This document shows positions 17,519 to 26,750 of a stretch of DNA of 64,000 nucleotides, piece by piece. The notes beneath the pieces are model-generated. The model ran no database searches and was not told where the DNA came from. It saw only the letters and a list, made by a program, of their open reading frames with translations. Origin of the DNA: Pseudorhodobacter antarcticus. Lineage in GTDB: Bacteria; Pseudomonadota; Alphaproteobacteria; Rhodobacterales; Rhodobacteraceae. The stretch is taken from the NCBI GenBank assembly GCA_945860375.1, contig CAMAQR010000006.1, positions 52,345 through 116,344 on the forward strand. The letters run 5' to 3'. The stretch's first letter is position 1, and every line of letters starts with the position of its first letter. A program made the position numbers and the translations under genes.

Positions 17519-17539
17519 CGACACTGCCCCGCAGTGTCG
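17519..17539 (+). promoter_or_regulatory. perfect inverted repeat in the msrA leader
   Basis: CGACACTGC (17519-17527) and GCAGTGTCG (17531-17539) form a 9-bp stem with a 3-base loop, 22 bases before the msrA ATG and just upstream of its AGGAGA site. It could be an operator or a leader-RNA hairpin. There is no T-run, so a terminator is unlikely. Confidence 0.45.
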
Positions 17540-17561
17540 CGCGATACACTAGGAGACAACC

Positions 17562-18173
17562 ATGATCCGCCTTGCCATCGCCCTTGGCCTTGCCTTTGCT
17601 GGCGCAGCCCAAGCCAAAACCCAAAAAGCCCTGCTGGCTGGCGGGTGCTTTTGGTGCGTAGAGTCCAACTTCGAAGCCGAACCAGGGGTGAGTGATGTGA
17701 TCTCGGGCTTTACTGGCGGCGCGTCGCAAAACCCGACCTATGACAACCACGAAGGCCACTACGAGGCGGTGCAGATCACCTTTGACGACAGCAAAATCAG
17801 CTATGCCCAGATTGTGGCCAAGTTCCTGCGGTCTACTGACGTGGTTGATGCGGGCGGGCAGTTCTGTGATCGCGGCAAAGCCTATCGGTCGGCCATCTTC
17901 CCCCTTGATGCAGCACAGCAGCGCGCAGCGCAGGACGAAGTGGCACGGGCCGAAGCAGACTTGGGGCAAAAGATCGTCACCGCGGTGGTGGCTGCGAAAG
18001 CATTCTGGCCCGCCGAAGCCTATCATCAGGATTACTACAAAAGCAGCGGCGTCGTGCTGACGCGGCGCGGGCCAAAATCGAAGGCCAACGCTTACAAATT
18101 CTACCGCGATGCCTGCGGCCGCGATGCCCGCGTGACAGAGCTGTGGGGCAAGGCTGCCGCCTTTGTGCATTGA
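17562..18173 (+). CDS. msrA: exported peptide-methionine (S)-S-oxide reductase
   Basis: Repairs oxidised methionine in proteins. The 203-residue product has a clear signal peptide (MIRLAIALGLAFAGAAQA), so it should work in the periplasm. The catalytic motif GGCFWCVESNFE, with the nucleophile Cys29, follows directly. FTGG, YHQDYY and the family core are present. Many MsrA enzymes are cytosolic; the signal peptide is the notable point. AGGAGA lies upstream. A convergent hairpin separates it from maeB. Confidence 0.93.
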   Translation: MIRLAIALGLAFAGAAQAKTQKALLAGGCFWCVESNFEAEPGVSDVISGFTGGASQNPTYDNHEGHYEAVQITFDDSKISYAQIVAKFLRSTDVVDAGGQFCDRGKAYRSAIFPLDAAQQRAAQDEVARAEADLGQKIVTAVVAAKAFWPAEAYHQDYYKSSGVVLTRRGPKSKANAYKFYRDACGRDARVTELWGKAAAFVH

Positions 18174-18177
18174 GAAA

Positions 18178-18194
18178 GGGGGCAAAAGCCCCCC
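18178..18194. terminator. hairpin between msrA and maeB
   Basis: GGGGGC and GCCCCC with an AAAA loop sit in the 24-base gap between the two convergent genes and could serve both. T-runs are absent. Confidence 0.45.
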
Positions 18195-18197
18195 AAA

Positions 18198-20453
18198 TCA
18201 GCCGACTTTGCAGGCGGCCATCACCGCCATGTTCAGGATGTCGTTCACCGTTGAATTGGTCGAACAGATCTGAATCGGTTTCTTCACCCCGGTCAAGATT
18301 GGGCCGATCACCGTCGCCCCAGCCATTTCTTGCATCAGCTTGACCGAGATCGAGGCTGAATGCCGCGCCGGAACCACCAGAATGTTGGCCGGGCCAGTCA
18401 GCCGACAGAACGGATACTGCGCCATCACATCGGGGTTCAACGCCACATCCACGGTCATTTCACCTTCGTATTCGAAATCAACCTTGCGGGCGTCCAGCAC
18501 CTTGGGGGCGGCGTGCATCTTTGTTGCCCGCTCGGACACCGGATAGCCAAAGGTTGAAAAGGACACAAAGGCCACGCGCGGCACCAGTCCCAGATTGCGC
18601 GCAACGCCTGCGGCTTTGGTGGCGATGTTGGCCAGATCGACCTCATCCGGCCATTCATGCACCAGCGTGTCGGCGATCAGCACGATCTTGCCCTTGTGCA
18701 GCAAGGCCGTCACCCCCACCGCCCCGTCCGAGGCTTTGGCGTCAAAGACATGGTTCAACAGGGACAGAATATGCGCTGATTTGCGCGTCACCCCGGTGAT
18801 CAGCCCGTCACCGTGGCCGTGCTGCAGCATCAGCGCCGAAAACACATGGCGGTCGCGGGTGGCAAGGCGGTGGACATCGTGGCGGTCAAAGCCTTCACGT
18901 TGCAAGCGCTGGTACAGGAAATCCTTGTACTGATCGAGGTGGCGGGAGTTGGCGGCGTTGACGATCTCCAGCTCTCGCACGGCGTCGCCCAGACCTGCGG
19001 TTTCCAGCTTTTCCTTCACATCCGCTTCACGCCCCACCACCAAGGCACGGCCAAGCCCGGCGCGTTGATAGGCCACGGCGGCGCGCAGCACACGAGGATC
19101 ATCCCCTTCGGCAAAAATCATCCGGGCCTGGGCCTGTTTCGCGCGGGCATGGATGCCCTGCAGGATGCTGGCGGTCGGGTCCATGCGCGCCTTGAGGCTT
19201 TGTTCATAGCCTTTTAGGTCGACGATCGGGCGGCGGGCCACACCGGTGTCCATACCGGCCTTGGCCACAGCAGGCGGGATCACATAGATCAGGCGCGGGT
19301 CAAACGGCGTCGGGATGATGTAGTCGCGACCGAAGGACAGCTTGCGACCGTAGGCCATTGCCACTTCATCCGGTACATCTTCGCGGGCCAATGCCGCCAA
19401 AGCCTTGGCGCAGGCGATTTTCATCTCGTCATTGATCGCACGGGCGTGGATGTCCAAAGCGCCCCGGAACAGATAAGGGAAGCCCAGCACGTTGTTGACT
19501 TGATTTGGATAATCAGAGCGCCCTGTCGCCACGATGGCATCGGCACGCACCGCATGCGCCTCTTCAGGCGTGATTTCGGGATCGGGGTTCGCCATCGCAA
19601 AAATAACCGGATTGTCGGCCATGCTGGCGACCATCGCTTGGGTCACGGCCCCTTTGGCCGAGACACCCAGAAACACATCTGCGCCCGTCATCGCTTCTTC
19701 CAGCGTGCGCAGTCTTGTGTTGGCGGCATGGGCCGACTTCCACTGATTCATGCCCTCGGTCCGACCCTGATAGATCACGCCTTTGGTGTCGCACATGATG
19801 CAATTGTCGTGCCGCGCGCCCATGGATTTCAGCAGTTCGAGGCAAGCAATGCCCGCCGCCCCAGCCCCATTCAGCACGATCCGCACATCTTGAATCTTCT
19901 TGCCGCTGATCTCCAGCGCGTTGATCAAACCCGCCGCGCAGATCACCGCCGTACCGTGCTGATCATCATGAAACACCGGGATGTCCATGATTTCCTTAAG
20001 CCGCTGCTCAATGATAAAGCACTCCGGCGCCTTGATGTCCTCAAGATTGATGCCGCCAAAGGTTGGCCCCATCAAGGAGACGGCTTTGATGATTTCTTCC
20101 GGGTCTTCGGTGTCCAACTCGATATCAATCGCGTTCACATCGGCAAAGCGCTTGAAGAGCACTGCCTTGCCTTCCATCACCGGCTTCGATGCCAAGGCGC
20201 CCAGATTGCCCATGCCCAGAATGGCGGTGCCGTTGGAAATCACCGCCACCATGTTGCCTTTGACGGTATAATCATAGGCGGTTGCCGGATTGTCGGCGAT
20301 GGCCTGCACCGGCACCGCAACGCCGGGCGAATAGGCCAGCGACAGGTCACGCTGCGTTGCCATCGGGGTGGTGGCAACAATCTCATACTTTCCGGGGCGC
20401 GGGTCCGCATGATAGGCGAGCGCCTCTTCGGGCGTAATCTTGGTCTTCGTCAT
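18198..20453 (-). CDS. maeB: NADP-dependent malic enzyme (malic + phosphotransacetylase domains)
   Basis: Oxidatively decarboxylates malate to pyruvate. The 751-residue product is the long MaeB form. The N-terminal malic enzyme domain has TQRDLSLAYSPGVAVP, NLEDIKAPECF, FHDDQHGTA and the NAD(P) loop LNGAGAAGIACLELL. From about residue 430 follows a phosphate-acetyltransferase-like domain (FAEGDDPRVLRAA, LTGPANILVVP), which in this family is regulatory rather than a proven transferase. ATG at 20453 is preferred, with AAGGA 10 bases upstream; an in-frame TTG 21 bases earlier is the alternative. It is divergent from mutS. Confidence 0.94.
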   Translation of the reverse strand: MTKTKITPEEALAYHADPRPGKYEIVATTPMATQRDLSLAYSPGVAVPVQAIADNPATAYDYTVKGNMVAVISNGTAILGMGNLGALASKPVMEGKAVLFKRFADVNAIDIELDTEDPEEIIKAVSLMGPTFGGINLEDIKAPECFIIEQRLKEIMDIPVFHDDQHGTAVICAAGLINALEISGKKIQDVRIVLNGAGAAGIACLELLKSMGARHDNCIMCDTKGVIYQGRTEGMNQWKSAHAANTRLRTLEEAMTGADVFLGVSAKGAVTQAMVASMADNPVIFAMANPDPEITPEEAHAVRADAIVATGRSDYPNQVNNVLGFPYLFRGALDIHARAINDEMKIACAKALAALAREDVPDEVAMAYGRKLSFGRDYIIPTPFDPRLIYVIPPAVAKAGMDTGVARRPIVDLKGYEQSLKARMDPTASILQGIHARAKQAQARMIFAEGDDPRVLRAAVAYQRAGLGRALVVGREADVKEKLETAGLGDAVRELEIVNAANSRHLDQYKDFLYQRLQREGFDRHDVHRLATRDRHVFSALMLQHGHGDGLITGVTRKSAHILSLLNHVFDAKASDGAVGVTALLHKGKIVLIADTLVHEWPDEVDLANIATKAAGVARNLGLVPRVAFVSFSTFGYPVSERATKMHAAPKVLDARKVDFEYEGEMTVDVALNPDVMAQYPFCRLTGPANILVVPARHSASISVKLMQEMAGATVIGPILTGVKKPIQICSTNSTVNDILNMAVMAACKVG

Positions 20454-20567
20454 CAGGGGGCCATCCTTATGCAAGCCATCCGGTCATAGCCCCCCACCCC
20501 CTTGTCGGATAGTGCCTTTTCGTCGCCCCGCTGGTTTTGTAGGGTTGGCGCAGCCTTGGGGGACTGA

Positions 20568-23207
20568 ATGACCGACGAAACCATAACGCCGATGATGGCG
20601 CAGTATCTGGACATCAAAGCGCAGAACCCCGGCGCTTTGCTGTTTTACCGGATGGGCGACTTTTACGAGATGTTCTTTGATGACGCGGTGGCCGCTGCCG
20701 AAGCGCTCGACATCGCGCTTACAAAACGCGGCTTTCATCAGGGCGAGCCGATTGCAATGTGCGGTGTTCCCCATCACGCCGCCGAGGGCTATCTGCTGAC
20801 CCTGATCCGCAAGGGCTTTCGGGTGGCCATTGCCGAACAGATGGAAGATCCGGCCGAGGCAAAAAAGCGCGGCTCCAAATCGGTGGTACGGCGCGATGTG
20901 GTGCGGCTGGTCACGCCGGGCACGCTGACAGAGGATTCGCTGCTTGAGGCGCGGCGGCACAATTATCTTGCGGCCTTTGCCGAAGTGCGGGACGACAGCG
21001 CGCTGGCTTGGGTCGATATATCCACAGGCGAATTGAGGGTGATGCCGTGCCCAATCGTGCGGTTGGGACCGGAACTGGCGCGACTGGTGCCGCGCGAGAT
21101 GCTGCTGTCTGAGGGTCGTGAGGCTGATTTGGCGGGAATGGTCACTGAATCCGGCGCTGCGGTGACGGCCTTGTCGCGCGGCAGCTTTGATTCCACCAGC
21201 GCCGAGAAGCGGCTGTGCGCGCTGTGGAGTGTCGGGTCGCTGGACGCTTTTGGCAGCTTTGGCCGGGCTGAAGTGGCCGCAATGGGGGCGTTGGTCGATT
21301 ATCTTGAGCTGACCCAACGCGGCAAGCTGCCGCTGCTGCGCACGCCGCTTCGGGAAAGCATCGGCAGTGCGATGCAGATTGACGCCGCGACCCGCCGCAA
21401 TCTGGAAATCACGCAGGCGCTTTCGGGTGGTCGCGAAGGGTCATTGCTGGCGGCAATAGACAAGACCGTCACGGCACCGGGTGCGCGGTTGCTGGAGCGC
21501 CGGCTGTCCAGCCCTTCCTGCGATCTGTCCGTGATCCAAGAGCGATTGGCATCGGTGCGATTTCTGCGCGACCAAAGCCAGATGCGCGCGGACATCCGCG
21601 CCGATCTGCGCCGCGTGCCAGATATGGACCGTGCGCTGTCACGGCTGGCGTTGGACCGCGGCGGCCCACGCGATCTGTCAGCCATCCGCGCTGGCTTGAC
21701 GCAAGCGGTGCGCATCTCGGGGCTGGTGATGCACGCCCCACCGCTTCTGACCGCCGCTGCGCAGGCGCTTCTGGGCCATGAGACCTTGATAGACCTGCTG
21801 GACCATGCCTTGATTGCCGAACCGCCGCTTTTGGCCCGGGATGGCGGTTACATCGCCGAAACCTACGACGCAGAGTTGGATGAAACCCGCCGCCTGCGCG
21901 ACGAAGGGCGCGGCGTGATCGCCCAGATGCAGGCCGATTACATTGGCCTTTCCGGCGTGCAAAGCCTGAAGATCAAGCACAACAATGTGCTGGGCTATTT
22001 CATCGAAACCACCACCACCCATGCTGAAAGGATGCTTGCCGCCCCGCTTTCAGAAACATTCATCCACCGCCAAACCACAGCCAACCAAGTGCGCTTCACC
22101 ACCGTGCCGTTGAACCAAATCGAAACGAAAATCCTGAACGCGGCCAATCATGCGCTCGAGATAGAAAAGCGGCACTACGAGGCACTCAGAGCCGCAATCA
22201 TGGCGCAATCTGGATCTATCGGAGGCGCAGCGCGTGGCTTGGCCGAAATTGATCTGACCTGCGCTTTTGCCGACTTGGCGGCGGCTGAAGACTGGACAGA
22301 ACCGCGCGTGGATGACAGCCGCGCCTTTATGGTGACGGGGGGGCGGCACCCGGTTGTAGAGCGCGCCTTGGGAAGACAGGGTGGGGGTGCCTTTGTCGCC
22401 AATGATTGCGCCTTGACGCAAAGCACGACGCCCGCGATCTGGCTCCTGACCGGCCCGAACATGGCCGGGAAATCGACGTTCCTCCGTCAAAACGCCCTGA
22501 TCGCGCTGATGGCACAGGCGGGCAGTTTTGTACCCGCCAAGACAGCCCATATCGGCTTGGTCAGCCAATTGTTCAGCCGGGTTGGCGCCTCAGATGATCT
22601 TGCGCGGGGCCGGTCCACTTTTATGGTTGAAATGGTCGAAACCGCTGCCATTCTCAATCAGGCAGATGACCGCGCCTTGGTTATTCTGGATGAAATCGGC
22701 CGCGGCACCGCCACCTATGACGGCCTGTCGATCGCTTGGGCCACAATGGAGCACCTGCACGAAACCAACCGCTGCCGCGCGCTCTTTGCCACGCATTACC
22801 ATGAGATGACAGCCCTGGCTGGAAAGCTGCAGGGCGTTGAAAACGCAACTGTGACAGTCAAGGAATGGGACGGCGAGGTTATTTTCCTGCATGAAGTCAA
22901 GAAAGGCGCGGCGGATCGCAGCTATGGCGTGCAGGTGGCGCGGCTGGCTGGCCTGCCGCAGTCGGTCATCGAGCGGGCCAAGGTGGTCCTGGAGGCGCTG
23001 GAATCAGGCGAGCGCGAAGGTGGATCACGCCAAAAGGCGCTGATCGACGACCTGCCGCTGTTCCGTACAACGCCCGCGACCGCGCCCAGGGCTGCTGCCA
23101 AGCCATCCGCTGTGGAATCGACGCTCCGCGAAACCCTGCCAGACGAACTGACTCCGATACAGGCGCTGCGGTTGGTCTACGAATTGAAGGAAATGCTGAA
23201 AAGTTGA
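20568..23207 (+). CDS. mutS: DNA mismatch repair protein MutS
   Basis: Recognises mismatches and starts repair. The 879-residue product has the mismatch-binding N-terminus, [27 protein letters not shown], where the FYE motif that inserts into DNA is intact. The Walker A is GPNMAGKST (about residue 630), with [16 protein letters not shown] and ATHYHEM beyond. The C-terminal helix ([14 protein letters not shown]) for tetramerisation is present. It is divergent from maeB, and a GC-rich hairpin separates it from the convergent grpE. Confidence 0.97.
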   Translation: MTDETITPMMAQYLDIKAQNPGALLFYRMGDFYEMFFDDAVAAAEALDIALTKRGFHQGEPIAMCGVPHHAAEGYLLTLIRKGFRVAIAEQMEDPAEAKKRGSKSVVRRDVVRLVTPGTLTEDSLLEARRHNYLAAFAEVRDDSALAWVDISTGELRVMPCPIVRLGPELARLVPREMLLSEGREADLAGMVTESGAAVTALSRGSFDSTSAEKRLCALWSVGSLDAFGSFGRAEVAAMGALVDYLELTQRGKLPLLRTPLRESIGSAMQIDAATRRNLEITQALSGGREGSLLAAIDKTVTAPGARLLERRLSSPSCDLSVIQERLASVRFLRDQSQMRADIRADLRRVPDMDRALSRLALDRGGPRDLSAIRAGLTQAVRISGLVMHAPPLLTAAAQALLGHETLIDLLDHALIAEPPLLARDGGYIAETYDAELDETRRLRDEGRGVIAQMQADYIGLSGVQSLKIKHNNVLGYFIETTTTHAERMLAAPLSETFIHRQTTANQVRFTTVPLNQIETKILNAANHALEIEKRHYEALRAAIMAQSGSIGGAARGLAEIDLTCAFADLAAAEDWTEPRVDDSRAFMVTGGRHPVVERALGRQGGGAFVANDCALTQSTTPAIWLLTGPNMAGKSTFLRQNALIALMAQAGSFVPAKTAHIGLVSQLFSRVGASDDLARGRSTFMVEMVETAAILNQADDRALVILDEIGRGTATYDGLSIAWATMEHLHETNRCRALFATHYHEMTALAGKLQGVENATVTVKEWDGEVIFLHEVKKGAADRSYGVQVARLAGLPQSVIERAKVVLEALESGEREGGSRQKALIDDLPLFRTTPATAPRAAAKPSAVESTLRETLPDELTPIQALRLVYELKEMLKS

Positions 23208-23247
23208 TTCAAATTTGCGTTCATCTGTCCCTAAATATCCCACGGGA

Positions 23248-23276
23248 GGTCCGGAGGGTATGCAACCCTCCGGGGC
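23248..23276. terminator. hairpin between mutS and grpE
   Basis: CCGGAGGG (23251-23258) pairs perfectly with CCCTCCGG (23266-23273) around a 7-base loop, and flanking AGG/CCT bases extend it. It lies between two convergent genes, without a T-run. Confidence 0.5.
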
Positions 23277-23287
23277 CTGCCAAGGGT

Positions 23288-23821
23288 TTAACCTTGGGTA
23301 TTCGAAGACACCCCGACTTGCGCCGGACGCAAAAGCCGGTCGTGCAGCATAAAACCAGTGCCCAAAACCTGAATGATCTGGCCCGCTTTGGTACCAGGCA
23401 GAGGTGCCTCAAACATCGCCTGATGCTGCTGCGGATCAAAAACTTCGCCAATGGGAGGGTTGATCTGCGTCACGCCATGCTTTGCCAAAACATTGGTCAA
23501 CTCGCGCAATGTCAGTTCCAGTCCTTCGATCATGGCGGCAGCCTGAGCGCGCGTCTCATCGTTGGCCGCGTCCAACGCGCGCTTGAGGTTGTCATAAACC
23601 GGTAACATATCACGCGCGAGTTTGGAGCCGCCAAACTGCTCGGCCTCACGACGATCCCGCTCGGACCGTTTGCGGCTGTTTTCGGCGTCGGCCAGCGCGC
23701 GCATGAAGCGGTCGCGCATGTCATCACGCTCTGCGCGCAGCGCGTCCAGCTCTTCTGCTGCAATGAACTCTTCAATGTCTTCCAAATCAATGCCATCGGG
23801 TGCGGTGTTATCCTGCGCCAT
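23288..23821 (-). CDS. grpE: nucleotide exchange factor GrpE
   Basis: Releases ADP from DnaK in the cytosolic Hsp70 cycle. The 177-residue product has a long N-terminal coiled coil (LDALRAERDDMRDRFMRALA, AENSRKRSERDRREAEQF) and the beta domain with the family signature region (GEVFDPQQHQAMFEAP to QVLGTGFMLHDRLLRPAQV). The start at 23821 (MAQDNTAPDG) avoids 12 unsupported residues. It follows hrcA after 41 bases, the usual heat-shock pairing; dnaK and dnaJ are not in the window. Confidence 0.95.
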   Translation of the reverse strand: MAQDNTAPDGIDLEDIEEFIAAEELDALRAERDDMRDRFMRALADAENSRKRSERDRREAEQFGGSKLARDMLPVYDNLKRALDAANDETRAQAAAMIEGLELTLRELTNVLAKHGVTQINPPIGEVFDPQQHQAMFEAPLPGTKAGQIIQVLGTGFMLHDRLLRPAQVGVSSNTQG

Positions 23822-23862
23822 CGTCGTCTTCCTTGTCTTTCCGTTCTGCAACCCCAACCGCG

Positions 23863-24933
23863 TCAGCCCGTGCCGCGCTCAGTCAATAACCTGCCAACCA
23901 GTTGCGCCGTGTAGTCCACGATTGGAACAATCCGGCCATAGTTCAGCCGGGTTGGTCCGATCACGCCCACCGCGCCAATGATCTTTCGATCTGCGTTCAT
24001 ATAGGGAGAGACCACCAGAGAGGAACCCGAAAGTGAGAAGAGTTTGTTCTCAGACCCAATAAAAATGCGCACACCTTCGCCGGTTTCCGTCAGTTCGAGA
24101 AAATCGGCGATGTCTCGCTTACGTTCCAGATCGTCAAACAAGCTGCGGATGCGGTCGATGTCCTGAGATTCAGCCGCGTTTTCCAAAAGGTTGGACCGAC
24201 CGCGAACGATCAGCCTTTCAGCGTGCTCATCCGTATTGTCCCAAAGCGCTATGCCGCTTTCGACAAGCGCGCGCGCAAGCGAATCGATTTCCTGCCGCCG
24301 TCGCGCGATATCGACTCCCACGGAACTGCGAAGGTCGGAAAGGGTTTTGCCTTCAGCCAAGGCATTCAGGAAATTTGCCGCCTCCCGCATCGACGACGGC
24401 GTCTGACCCGGCGGTGGGGTGAAAATGCGGTTCTCAACATGGCCATTGGCGAAAACCAGAACGACCAAAACGCGATCTGCAGCAAGACTGACGAATTCGA
24501 TATGACGAATCGGTGCCTCTTGCTTGGGAGCCAGCACCACACTCGCGCCACGGGTGATGCCGGACAGGGTTGCGCCGACATGGTCGAGAAGAGCAGCCAC
24601 GTCCTGGTCGCCGCTGGTCGCGGCTGCATCCATCAATTGCCGATCTTCGGCCGCCACAACCCCGACTTCAAGCAAGCCATCAACGAACATTCTCAGGCCC
24701 AACTGGGTGGGAATGCGTCCGGCAGAGATGTGTGGGCTGTCCAGTAAACCAAGAAGTTCAAGGTCTTGCATCACATTGCGGATGGTTGCTGCCGACAGCC
24801 GCTCCGTCATGCTGCGGGTCAGCGTCCGCGATCCAACAGGGTCACCCGACACCAGATAGCCCTCGACGACGCGCCGAAAAACCTCGCGCGAGCGGTCGTT
24901 CATCTCAGAAAGAAGTTTCGCGCCGTTGTGCAT
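23863..24933 (-). CDS. hrcA: heat-inducible transcription repressor HrcA
   Basis: A repressor of chaperone genes that binds CIRCE operators. The 356-residue product has an N-terminal winged helix (MNDRSREVFRRVVEGYLVSG, then VGSRTLTR, SAATIRNVMQDLE) and the C-terminal GAF-like part with MREAANFLN and VGVIGPTRLNYGRIVPIVDYTA. No CIRCE-like inverted repeat is visible in its own upstream gap, so it may not be self-regulated. The ATG at 24933 is used; a second ATG ten codons in is possible. It is divergent from rph and probably co-transcribed with grpE. Confidence 0.94.
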   Translation of the reverse strand: MHNGAKLLSEMNDRSREVFRRVVEGYLVSGDPVGSRTLTRSMTERLSAATIRNVMQDLELLGLLDSPHISAGRIPTQLGLRMFVDGLLEVGVVAAEDRQLMDAAATSGDQDVAALLDHVGATLSGITRGASVVLAPKQEAPIRHIEFVSLAADRVLVVLVFANGHVENRIFTPPPGQTPSSMREAANFLNALAEGKTLSDLRSSVGVDIARRRQEIDSLARALVESGIALWDNTDEHAERLIVRGRSNLLENAAESQDIDRIRSLFDDLERKRDIADFLELTETGEGVRIFIGSENKLFSLSGSSLVVSPYMNADRKIIGAVGVIGPTRLNYGRIVPIVDYTAQLVGRLLTERGTG

Positions 24934-24957
24934 TTTTCAGCATTCCAAGGGATTGGT

Positions 24958-24987
24958 ACCATAAGGAGCGATTGGGGCCGCCGTCAA
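24958..24987 (-). promoter_or_regulatory. possible promoter for hrcA-grpE
   Basis: On the minus strand, TTGACG (24987-24982) and TATGGT (24963-24958) are separated by 18 bases, upstream of hrcA. This fits a sigma-70-like pattern only approximately. Confidence 0.35.
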
Positions 24988-24993
24988 TGAGGG

Positions 24994-25023
24994 TTGCACA
25001 ATTGCGGGCGACGGGCCTATTTG
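24994..25023 (+). promoter_or_regulatory. possible promoter for rph-rdgB-ridA-hemW
   Basis: TTGCAC (24994-24999) and TATTTG (25018-25023) are spaced by 18 bases, 26 bases before the rph start. A weak match, supported mainly by position. Confidence 0.3.
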
Positions 25024-25049
25024 ATCCCAAGTGGTAAAAGGAAAACACG

Positions 25050-25769
25050 ATGCGCCCTTCTGGTCGGAAATTGAACGAGATGCGTCCGGTATCGATTGAG
25101 GTCGGCGTGATGAAACACGCTGAAGGCTCTTGTCTGATCAAAATGGGCGAGACGCATGTTCTTTGCTCGGCAACAATTGAAGACAAGGCGCCGCCATTTT
25201 TGAAGAATACCGGGCTTGGTTGGGTGACAGCAGAATACGGCATGTTGCCGCGCGCCACCAATTCGCGGACCCGGCGCGAAGCCGCTGCAGGCAAACAAAC
25301 CGGCAGAACCCAAGAGATTCAACGGCTTATCGGGCGCGCGTTAAGGGCTGGGGTGGACCGTTCGGCGCTGGGAGAGCGTCAAATTGTGGTGGATTGCGAC
25401 GTGCTGCAGGCAGATGGTGGGACGCGCTGTGCTTCGATCACCGGCGGATGGGTGGCTTTGCGCCTTGCCATGAACAAGTTGTTGAAGGCCGGCGTGATTG
25501 TAAGCGATCCAATGATTGATCACGTCGCAGCAATTTCCTGCGGGATCTATGCAGGGCAACCGGTGCTTGACCTTGACTATGCAGAGGACTCCACTGCGGG
25601 GACGGATGGGAATTTCATTCTGACCGGTCGCGGCCGCCTGATTGAAGTGCAGATGTCGGCAGAGGGGGCCACTTTCTCGCGTGGCGAGATGGGGGAATTG
25701 CTGGACTTGGCCGAGGCGGGTGCAGCCGGGTTGGTTGCCGCGCAGAGGGCGGCGTTGGGGTTGGTGTGA
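25050..25769 (+). CDS. rph: ribonuclease PH
   Basis: A phosphorolytic 3' exoribonuclease that trims tRNA precursors. The 239-residue product shows [19 protein letters not shown], the RNA-binding RTPR-like arginine set ([35 protein letters not shown] region), [19 protein letters not shown] and [17 protein letters not shown]. All catalytic regions are intact. AAAAGGA lies upstream. The stop overlaps the rdgB ATG (TGATG), so they form an operon. Confidence 0.96.
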   Translation: MRPSGRKLNEMRPVSIEVGVMKHAEGSCLIKMGETHVLCSATIEDKAPPFLKNTGLGWVTAEYGMLPRATNSRTRREAAAGKQTGRTQEIQRLIGRALRAGVDRSALGERQIVVDCDVLQADGGTRCASITGGWVALRLAMNKLLKAGVIVSDPMIDHVAAISCGIYAGQPVLDLDYAEDSTAGTDGNFILTGRGRLIEVQMSAEGATFSRGEMGELLDLAEAGAAGLVAAQRAALGLV

Positions 25770-26377
25770 TGCGCAAATTTTCCGGCGACACGCTTTTGGT
25801 GGCAACGCACAATCGCGGCAAGCTGGAGGAGATCGCCAAGTTGCTGGAGCCATTTGACCTGAAGGTGTTGTCAGCGGGCGATCTGGGGCTGCCGGAACCG
25901 GCTGAAACGGAAACGACATTTGTGGGAAATGCGCGGATCAAAGCCCACGCGGCGGCGCAGGCCTCTGGACTGCCGGCGCTTTCCGATGACTCTGGCATCA
26001 CAATTGACGCCTTGGGTGGTGCGCCGGGGGTTTACACTGCAGACTGGGCTGAGACCCCGACGGGGCGCGATTTTACGATGGCAATGATGAGAACTTGGGC
26101 TGAGTTAGAGCCTGTTTCGGCATCGGCGCCGTTCCTTGCCCAATTTCGCTGCACGCTGGTTTTGGCTTGGCCTGACGGCCATGATGAAGTGTTTGAGGGC
26201 GTGATGGCAGGGCAAATTGTCTGGCCGATGCGCGGCGATCAAGGGCATGGGTATGATCCGATTTTTCAGCCCGACGGCTTTGAGGTGACCTTCGGTGAAA
26301 TGGATCGCTGGCAAAAGAACCAGATCAGCCATCGCGCCGATGCTTTCCGCAAGCTGGTGAAGGAATGTTTCACGTGA
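25769..26377 (+). CDS. rdgB: XTP/dITP pyrophosphatase
   Basis: Removes non-canonical purine nucleoside triphosphates (XTP, ITP, dITP) from the pool. The 202-residue product has LLVATHNRGKLEEIAKLL, TFVGNARIKAHAAAQ, LSDDSGITIDALGG and GHGYDPIFQPDG, the full family signature set. ATG at 25769 shares its A with the rph stop. The 3' end lies inside a parS palindrome: the TGA stop is the TGA of TTCACGTGAAAC. The next gene begins 13 bases before this stop. Confidence 0.95.
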   Translation: MRKFSGDTLLVATHNRGKLEEIAKLLEPFDLKVLSAGDLGLPEPAETETTFVGNARIKAHAAAQASGLPALSDDSGITIDALGGAPGVYTADWAETPTGRDFTMAMMRTWAELEPVSASAPFLAQFRCTLVLAWPDGHDEVFEGVMAGQIVWPMRGDQGHGYDPIFQPDGFEVTFGEMDRWQKNQISHRADAFRKLVKECFT

Positions 26378-26748
26378 AACATATTTCAACCGGATCGCCG
26401 TTTGAGGCCACGATGGGATACAGCCGCGCCATCGTAAAAGGTGGGTGGTGCTTTGTCTCGGGCGTTACCGGTTATGACTACGCAACCATGCAGATGCCCG
26501 CCGATATCGCAGCGCAGGCGACCAATTGCTTTGCCACGGTTGGCGCGGTCTTGACTGAGGCTGGCTTCGATATGGCCGACATCGTCCGGGTGCAATACAC
26601 CGTGACAAGCGCGGCCCTTGTGCCAGATTTGGTTCCGGTGTTGGGTTCTGTCCTTGCTGACATACGCCCGGCTGCAACAATGGTAATTGCGGGCCTGATC
26701 AGGCCCGAAATGTTGGTCGAAATCGAGATCACGGCATTCAAGGGTTAA
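26365..26748 (+). CDS. RidA family protein
   Basis: RidA-type proteins deaminate reactive enamine/imine intermediates, such as those made by threonine dehydratase. The 127-residue product has the family pattern STGSPFEATMGYSRAIVKGG, FVSGVTG, QATNCFATVGAVLTEAG and IVRVQYTVTS, and the C-terminal region with ADIRPAATMVIAGL and MLVEIEITA. The predicted start ATG and residues FHVKH are encoded by a parS site, overlapping the rdgB end by 13 bases. AAGGA touches the ATG directly, so initiation probably depends on translational coupling. An alternative start at Met17 would remove family-conserved residues. Confidence 0.88.
   Translation: MFHVKHISTGSPFEATMGYSRAIVKGGWCFVSGVTGYDYATMQMPADIAAQATNCFATVGAVLTEAGFDMADIVRVQYTVTSAALVPDLVPVLGSVLADIRPAATMVIAGLIRPEMLVEIEITAFKG
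26366..26381. other. parS centromere site 1 (perfect)
   Basis: The 16-bp palindrome TGTTTCACGTGAAACA is identical to the well-known chromosomal parS consensus bound by ParB. It covers the end of rdgB and the start codon region of ridA. parB and parA are in this window at 28226-29961. Confidence 0.93.
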
Positions 26749-26750
26749 CG

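Noticed and set aside
24934..25049. CIRCE operator before hrcA
   Set aside because: No TTAGCACTC/GAGTGCTAA inverted repeat in the gap.
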